A stretch of DNA of 64,000 bases from Dillenia suffruticosa (taxonomy: Eukaryota > Streptophyta > Magnoliopsida > Dilleniales > Dilleniaceae): the NCBI GenBank assembly GCA_033439265.1, contig JAVTVX010000010.1:25471056-25535055 (forward strand), given 5' to 3'. Under the pieces are notes generated by a model. That model had not been told where the DNA came from. It worked only from the letters and a program-made list of their open reading frames with translations, and did no database searches. The position numbers and the translations under genes were made by a program. Positions 34,462 to 64,000 of this stretch are shown in pieces (within the stretch, counting starts at the first letter, position 1; each line of letters opens with the position of its first letter).

Positions 34462-37088
34462 TATGAGGAAAGTAGATACGAAAAATTAGAAAACATTTTT
34501 CACAACTAAATTTTATTTTCTTAAAAAATGTTTTCTAAAAAATACCCTTATTTTTCACAATTAAACACAAAACTTAGCATTTGATAGCATTCGAAAATCA
34601 AAATAATATTTTTTTTGGATAATTCTTTTTTTTTTCTCTTTATTAGTGGTTATATAGACTAAAATTTCAAATTACGCGCATGAGGGAACAAATGGACCTA
34701 TGAGTGGGCCTCCTGGCCAGCGGAAACATCGAGTCAAACAGGGTCCAAAGCTTATTGGAGAATTTCCTTTCACCATTTATCTTTGGTACTTCATAAACTT
34801 ATTCATCTCAACAAATGCTCATCTCTGTTTCCTTCTTTTATTTTTTATTTATTTATCTCTTTTTTGGAGGGTTCCATTTTAATTTTTTTTAATATATAAA
34901 GAAACTCAAACTCAAAACATTTACGACGGGGAGAAGAAGCAGTGCCAATATAGCTCCTCGGCTCCATCTTAATTAAGAATCCATTTTGATTTTTTTGAAT
35001 GTTATTGGTTTTTGTTTTTCAATTTCTAAAAAGAAAAAGCATTCACATATAGAGCAAGTTGGGAAATATCTGGATAATAATAGAAAAGAGGCAAAGCACA
35101 GATGGGTTTACTATTCATAAAAAATTTTGATGCTCTCGAATGGTCGTTTCATTATTTTGGACCACGGTTTTTTTTATTCAGATCCATCCTCTTTTTATTT
35201 TTTTGATCCAGTTTAGTTCTTTTTTCTTTTTATTTTTTGATCCAACTTCATCTTTTTGTTCAGGTCCTTTTTCTTTTTATTTATCGACCCATTTTTTCTT
35301 TTAAACTCTTCACAAATGATCGTCCTTTTATTTTTTAATCACAGTTTTTTTTTTAGACATAGATTTTTCCTTTCTTTCTATTTTTTTTTTTTTTTTTTTT
35401 TGCTCCACTTGTCGACAATTAGTGTCGCAACTATATAATTGTTTCCCGTCACCCTTTTTTTTTTCACCACTTGTCCACGATTAATCTTGCGGCTATGCAG
35501 TTGTTTTCTGTCAGTTTTGTTTATCGTGCTCTGTTTTTGTCCCACTTTTTCTTTTTGCTCGAGTCATTGGTCTCTTTTTTTTGCCGCAGTTTTTTTTACT
35601 CACCCCACTTGTAATAACTATGGTCGAGACCTTGGTAGCCCAATATTTAGGTTACAATGACTATTATGGCTGAGACGAGCTGTGATTCAAAATGTTCCAT
35701 CGCCAGTATTACTTTTTCTTGTAATGTCAAATCCATTTACTCAAACTTTTATAATGCAAATGTGACCAAGGTATGTGACTTGATACGAAGAAAGTGACTA
35801 ATTCTCTATGCGTGCTCTTCATATTCACTCAAGTAGTTGGTCTCTTTTTTCTAAGCCCTTTTTTTTTTCCTCTTCTTTCTTGACCCCCCCCCCCCTTGTT
35901 GGCCTCGCATATATTTTTTCCGGTTACTTTTTACTTATTAATCTTTTTTTTTTTTTATCTCATTCGTTGACTTTTTTTAAAACTCTAATAGTTAGACTCT
36001 TTTTCTGTTTCGCTAAAATATATCATATTTTTTACTAATTTAAATAATAATTTAATTTAAATATTTAATTAATTATAAATCTAATAAATATTTTGTAAAA
36101 GGAAAAAACTATAATGCATATTTTGTGGACAACCAGCGCGGGGTAATACCAAGTTAAAAGATATAACGCGTAATGGATACAAGGCCTCCCCTCAATAATG
36201 GGTACGCATTCACTCTTTGGGCTTACGACAAAACCTAGAAGCCCCTGCCTCAAATTTCTGGGGCTGGGCACGTCCCCTGACCATTCAGCTGGGCAGTGCT
36301 ATAAGTTTCCAAAACAAAACCTGAGTGAAAATGAAGATTCAAGAACAGATACGTGTTTTTAATAGTAGAGTATTAGATTTTTTTTAATAAAAATCTTAAA
36401 TTCGAATATTAAAAATTAAAAATCAAATACCAAAAATACTCACTCCGTCAAATACTTGAACCAAAATACTTGAACCAAAATACTTGAACCAGATTAACTC
36501 GGTACCCCCAATACCCATGGTCAAGTTAAAAAAGAAAAAAAAGGAACGAAATTCTAGTACTTTTTCTCCAAGAAGAATGAGTACCTTCTTTTACTTGTTG
36601 GAGCAACAACGAAAAGAATGTAAATAATAATTAATGTCACATGGACCTCGAGATGCCATACAAATGGCAACAGTTGAACTCACAAAATCATTGAACCAAC
36701 CACTGGTCGACATCTATGCCTATGGAATACCATGTCCTACACACTATATATATGGAATTGGATGCAATACAACAACCTAGAGGAGAGCTGATCCTGCAAA
36801 GGAAAAAAATAATAATAATAAGTTCCCCACACCAGAATTAGTCTCAGTTTCTTGGCTTGAATATGTTGGCCTCCTCTTCTTGTTTTCTTTTATATTTCAA
36901 TCTTTGTTGATTATCCGGGCAACTTTCACCACTTTCATCTCCCCTCTTCAGCTTCTTGGTATGTCCCTCGCCAGAGATACTCTTCCGTTTCTTGGCTTTT
37001 CTTTATTTTCTTTTCCCTTTCAAGCTTCGATGCATTATCGGGACAACTTACCCACATGCATCTCCCCCATTTGATTTATCATGGCAAC
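34462..37088. other. T-rich intergenic region between the CDC20-like and XRN genes
   Basis: 35150-35960 is pyrimidine-rich with recurring T runs and GATCCA-type words. Two diverged copies of a segment (CCACTTGTC.ACAATTA... GTTTTC.GTCA) occur near 35405-35451 and 35466-35512. A 15-bp unit (CCAAAATACTTGAA-like) is repeated about three times at 36446-36493. A short GC-richer block at 36118-36300 has no recognised identity. No gene is supported; the right end should include the XRN 3' untranslated region. Confidence 0.5.
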
Positions 37089-60435
<23,347 letters not shown>

Positions 60436-63400
60436 TTCTCAATAACGCTAGTTCTGCTTCTTATCCTCCTTCCTGTTGTTCAGGGAATTGATTTTGCCAA
60501 AAAATTGAAAATTGCAGCGTAAGATGTGAGGGTTTGGAGGAAGAAAAGATTTTCCGAAAGCAACTAGGGTTTATTTGTTAAGAGAGAGGGGGCGGGTTTT
60601 GAAGAGTAACACTTTTCTTCCTTCTTTCTTTTTCTTTTTCTTTTTTTTTTTTTTTTCCTTAGAGACCGGAGAGGGAGCGGCGGGAAACTTCGGTTTTCTA
60701 CTTGGTTATGTCATACGGCACTTATCATATTTTGGGAGAGTTAGACAAAATAAATTTTAGAATAAAAAATCTCTTAAGAAGAGACATTATAGGAAAAAAA
60801 AAAAAAAGAATTAATAAATTTTTATTTTTTTGTCGTGCGAGAGAAAATAAAGACAAAAAAAAAATTTAAAACTTCTCGAAACACAGACTCCCATATACAG
60901 CAAATGAAGACGGCGCCTCAAAGTCAAATTCATTCTAATACTTTTATTTTTATTTTATTTTTTTATTTTTTTGCTAAAGCATCAATACAACATTTCATTG
61001 CCGCAAAACATACCTAAATTTACAAACCCAACTTCATTTTCATAAGCTACGTAATATCAAATAAAAGTGCACTCCATGAATATATATTAATATCGGTCAA
61101 TACTATCAATTTAATATTCATTTTTACATCAAATTTAAATAAAATATGATTATATCATAATATTATACAAATAACAGTACAAATCTAATCATTTATAATT
61201 TAATTATAATATTCAAACAAATACTGAGATGAGTTTTAAAACCAACCAGCAACCTCCTAACTACATCTTGAATCGTCACTCGCTGCACCAATCACTTTTG
61301 AATTTCTTCTAAAAGAGTTATTTGTATTAATTTCGATTGGATTAACTGTTGGACATTCTCTTCTAATTAACCATTTATCATTTTTTTTACTTTTCATTAT
61401 AAAGATTTGTGATAATTTTTTCTTTGTAACATAGATATTTCCGATTATTATCTTACATCGAATTAATAGCATTGGGTTTAAATACATACATGCATCTTCT
61501 AGTCCATAATTGCCAGGGTCAAGAAAAATGGTTCGCGAGTCCAATGCGGTAATCATCGCTCTATGTTGAGCATTTACATTGATTTCAATCCGCTTCGTTT
61601 GGGTCCAAAGCAAGGAATCTCTCTCATCTCTCCTTAGGAACCAGGAGAAGGAGTATTGTGACCGTCAGTTTGTCTCCTTAAAAACATATAAACTCCTTCG
61701 TAGTGTCACAGAATTCTCTCAAACTATTTGTTAAAAGCGTTTCCCTTTGTGCCAATCACAAAACACATAATCACACAAAAGGGGAAAGAGGAGTCTCGAC
61801 ATTCATTTCCATTCTAGTTGCATACCCTCCCTCCCATCTTTGATGAGGGACATGTAGACTGTTTTGGAAGTAAAACACTAGTCCAATATGTGTCCAAATC
61901 CATTCGTCCTTCATGTCCCAGACTATTATTTATTTATTTTTTGATATATCAGGAAGGTTCAAACTCAAAATATCAAAAAAATAGAGGGAGATGTTGAGCT
62001 ATAACTCATTAACTCCATGCCACAGGCCTGACCAAAAGGATACCCATCACTTGCAAATGATTTTTAACTCGGCAATTCATTTTTAACTTGGCAAACCTGA
62101 GCAAAAGGATGCGCATCACTTGCAAACTGTAATTTTGTAAGTAGCCAGGTGCAAAGGGTTATTGAAGATAAACGTTTGGGTACAACTTGTAATTTATCCA
62201 TATTTTTACATCACCTGGGCATTTCCTTTAGTTTGAGTATAAGCTAAGTTACATTACTGACTATCCCTAGAAAATGATAACGTTAATATAAACTTAATGT
62301 TAGTAACTTTTAATTTTAAAAAACTTAAAAATGATTTTTAAGTCAAATAAAAATTATTTTGCAGCAAATAGTTGACGAATTTTATTTTTTTATTAAGAAA
62401 TAAAAATATGTCTTGGTTAAATATTTATTCCAATTTTTTAGAAAAAAAAATATTTCTCTATAGGTTGAAATTTTCTCGAAACCTAGAAAAATAACTATTT
62501 CTAGTTTTATTTTTATGATTTAACTAAAAATTTAAAACCCTCTGATATTAAGAAATAATTATGTTATCAGGAAATATATGATTACTATGTTAATAAGAAA
62601 TAAATGTAAGTTAATGGTTGAAAATGATTTTGGGAACTAATTCAGTACTAAAAAATAACTTAATTTTTTTTTAATTTTGTGATATAAAGATATATGCCAA
62701 GGATTGCCAAAAAAAAAAAAAGGCTTAAACTATAGTGAAACTCCTTGAGTTTCTAAAATAAATGTTAAAAGGTATATTTTTTACTCAATTAATTTTACAT
62801 CTGGTCGAATTAAAGTAAATTTTAAATGATATTACTCACAATTGCGAGTTAAACAACTTTTTCGAAACTTATTTCATTAACAAATAAAATTATCGATTGT
62901 GTTCGTACTCAATTTTATTTAATTAAATAGTCGAGTCGAGTCATAAAGTATTTTCAAATCGATTAATCTATAGTGCTAGTCACACAATAAAAAAAGAAAA
63001 AAAAAAGTCATCAAACTACCTTTTTTTCCTTTTTTTTCCTTTTTTTTTGTTTTTTGTTTTTTATTCTTATCTCTTTTTTAACATATATTATGACAGATAT
63101 TTTTAATAAAAAAATAAAAAAATAAACGAAATGACAAAAAAATTATATTTTGAATAACTAGTTTAGAAGGTCTCCCATGTTTATGATTAAAAAAAAATTA
63201 ATTAGCATTCTTGTAAAATAAATTAAAGTATGGTGCTTAATTATGTTTATAATGGAAAAAAAACCACTTGGCTGCCTTTAATTTGACTAAGAATCATTTT
63301 ACATTACTCTCTCTTCCTCTAGTTTAGGGGTTTATATTATATTACTACCGAAAATAAAATAATAAAATTAAAGAATAAATATTTCAAAATAAATAAATAA

Positions 63401-64000
63401 ATGAATGAATTAGTATCTTATATACTTCATTTTATATATTATTTATTTAATATACTATAATTTTCGTTGTAAAAATAACTTTTTAAATATAAATATAAAA
63501 ATAAAAAATAATAATATGTTTTTATATAAAACGATAAAATAATATATTAAAACAAAAGAATTAGAATATAAGAAATAATTAAATAAATCATATAATAATG
63601 TAGATAATTAAATGCGGGAGAGAGGAGAGAGATATTAATGTATAATGAGTTTTAACAAAATCAATTAAAATAAAAGAATTTAACTAATTAAGGGTAGGAA
63701 GGAACTTGCCAAGGCAGGATGGCTACTCTTATTTTGTCTCATTATTTTTTTTTATACTATATGATCGATATCAGAATTATATTCTGATTAATTCGATTCA
63801 GGATTTATAATAGCTCATTTAAAAGAGCTACCATCTTAACATAGTTTTTTTTTTTTTTTTTTTTTTAAATCCGGTAGGAAGGAATTTCACGACACTATGA
63901 CTGTTGGTTTGTTTCTCACTCCAATTTTTTTTAGATCTCCGTTCGTATTTCGAAAAGCCTAGTTCTCGCTTTAGATCTAGCCTCCATAATCTTCTTCTCT
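60436..64000. other. Intergenic region upstream of XRN
   Basis: 60436-60700 should contain the XRN leader and promoter; a T-rich tract at 60627-60658 lies within it. Beyond about 60780 the DNA is very AT-rich, with homopolymers and a 69-bp-offset duplication near 62027-62135 (CAAAAGGAT.C.CATCACTTGCAAA). One exon-like block at 61457-61650 (minus) is discussed under findings. No gene is firmly supported. Confidence 0.55.

Overview
This is eukaryotic nuclear DNA, almost certainly from a eudicot plant. Genes carry many GT-AG introns, intergenic DNA is AT-rich, CT/GA microsatellites are frequent, and plant non-LTR retrotransposon debris is common. All products recognised are plant families: a type I metacaspase, the plastid dehydratase-like protein RAF2, BOI-type RING ligases, an RWP-RK factor, a plastid Fe superoxide dismutase, a PPR protein, a CDC20 homologue and a 5'-3' exoribonuclease. 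I cannot name the species. No tRNA, rRNA, CRISPR or prokaryotic feature was seen.

Layout. 1-2352 is AT-rich intergenic DNA. 2353-7755 (+) is a broken metacaspase gene whose first exon starts with a PRMT3-like zinc-finger segment. 8855-10825 (+) is a RAF2-like gene with a splice-phase anomaly at its last intron. 11154-12262 (-) and 18149-19328 (-) are two duplicated BOI-like RING ligase genes, with a six-exon RWP-RK gene (14032-15633, -) between them. 20093-27529 (+) is a plastid FeSOD gene with two frameshifts and two nonsense codons. 29284-30430 (+) is a decayed PPR gene. 31514-33616 (-) is an intact eight-exon CDC20-like gene with one GC-AG intron; a ~530 bp inverted repeat lies upstream of it. 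37089-60435 (-) is an intact 22-exon XRN exoribonuclease gene whose long introns hold several LINE remnants. 60436-64000 is intergenic.

Reading frames rebuilt across all splice junctions stay open for XRN (945 aa), CDC20-like (451 aa), RWP-RK (307 aa) and both RING genes (299 and 318 aa). The metacaspase, FeSOD and PPR copies are clearly decayed. Three dead copies of normally conserved genes among intact neighbours is the pattern expected where other copies exist elsewhere in the genome, for example after whole-genome duplication; that is inference.

Most unusual points: CT microsatellites abutting the 5' splice site in six introns of five genes (five cases independent of the RING duplication); an XRN that has lost the usual zinc knuckle; an XRN intron built from two 99 bp copies in which the duplicated donor is destroyed by one base; a 31 bp perfect hairpin in a RAF2 intron; and a zinc-finger/metacaspase chimera whose catalytic Cys is Arg. 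I found no convincing wholly new system.
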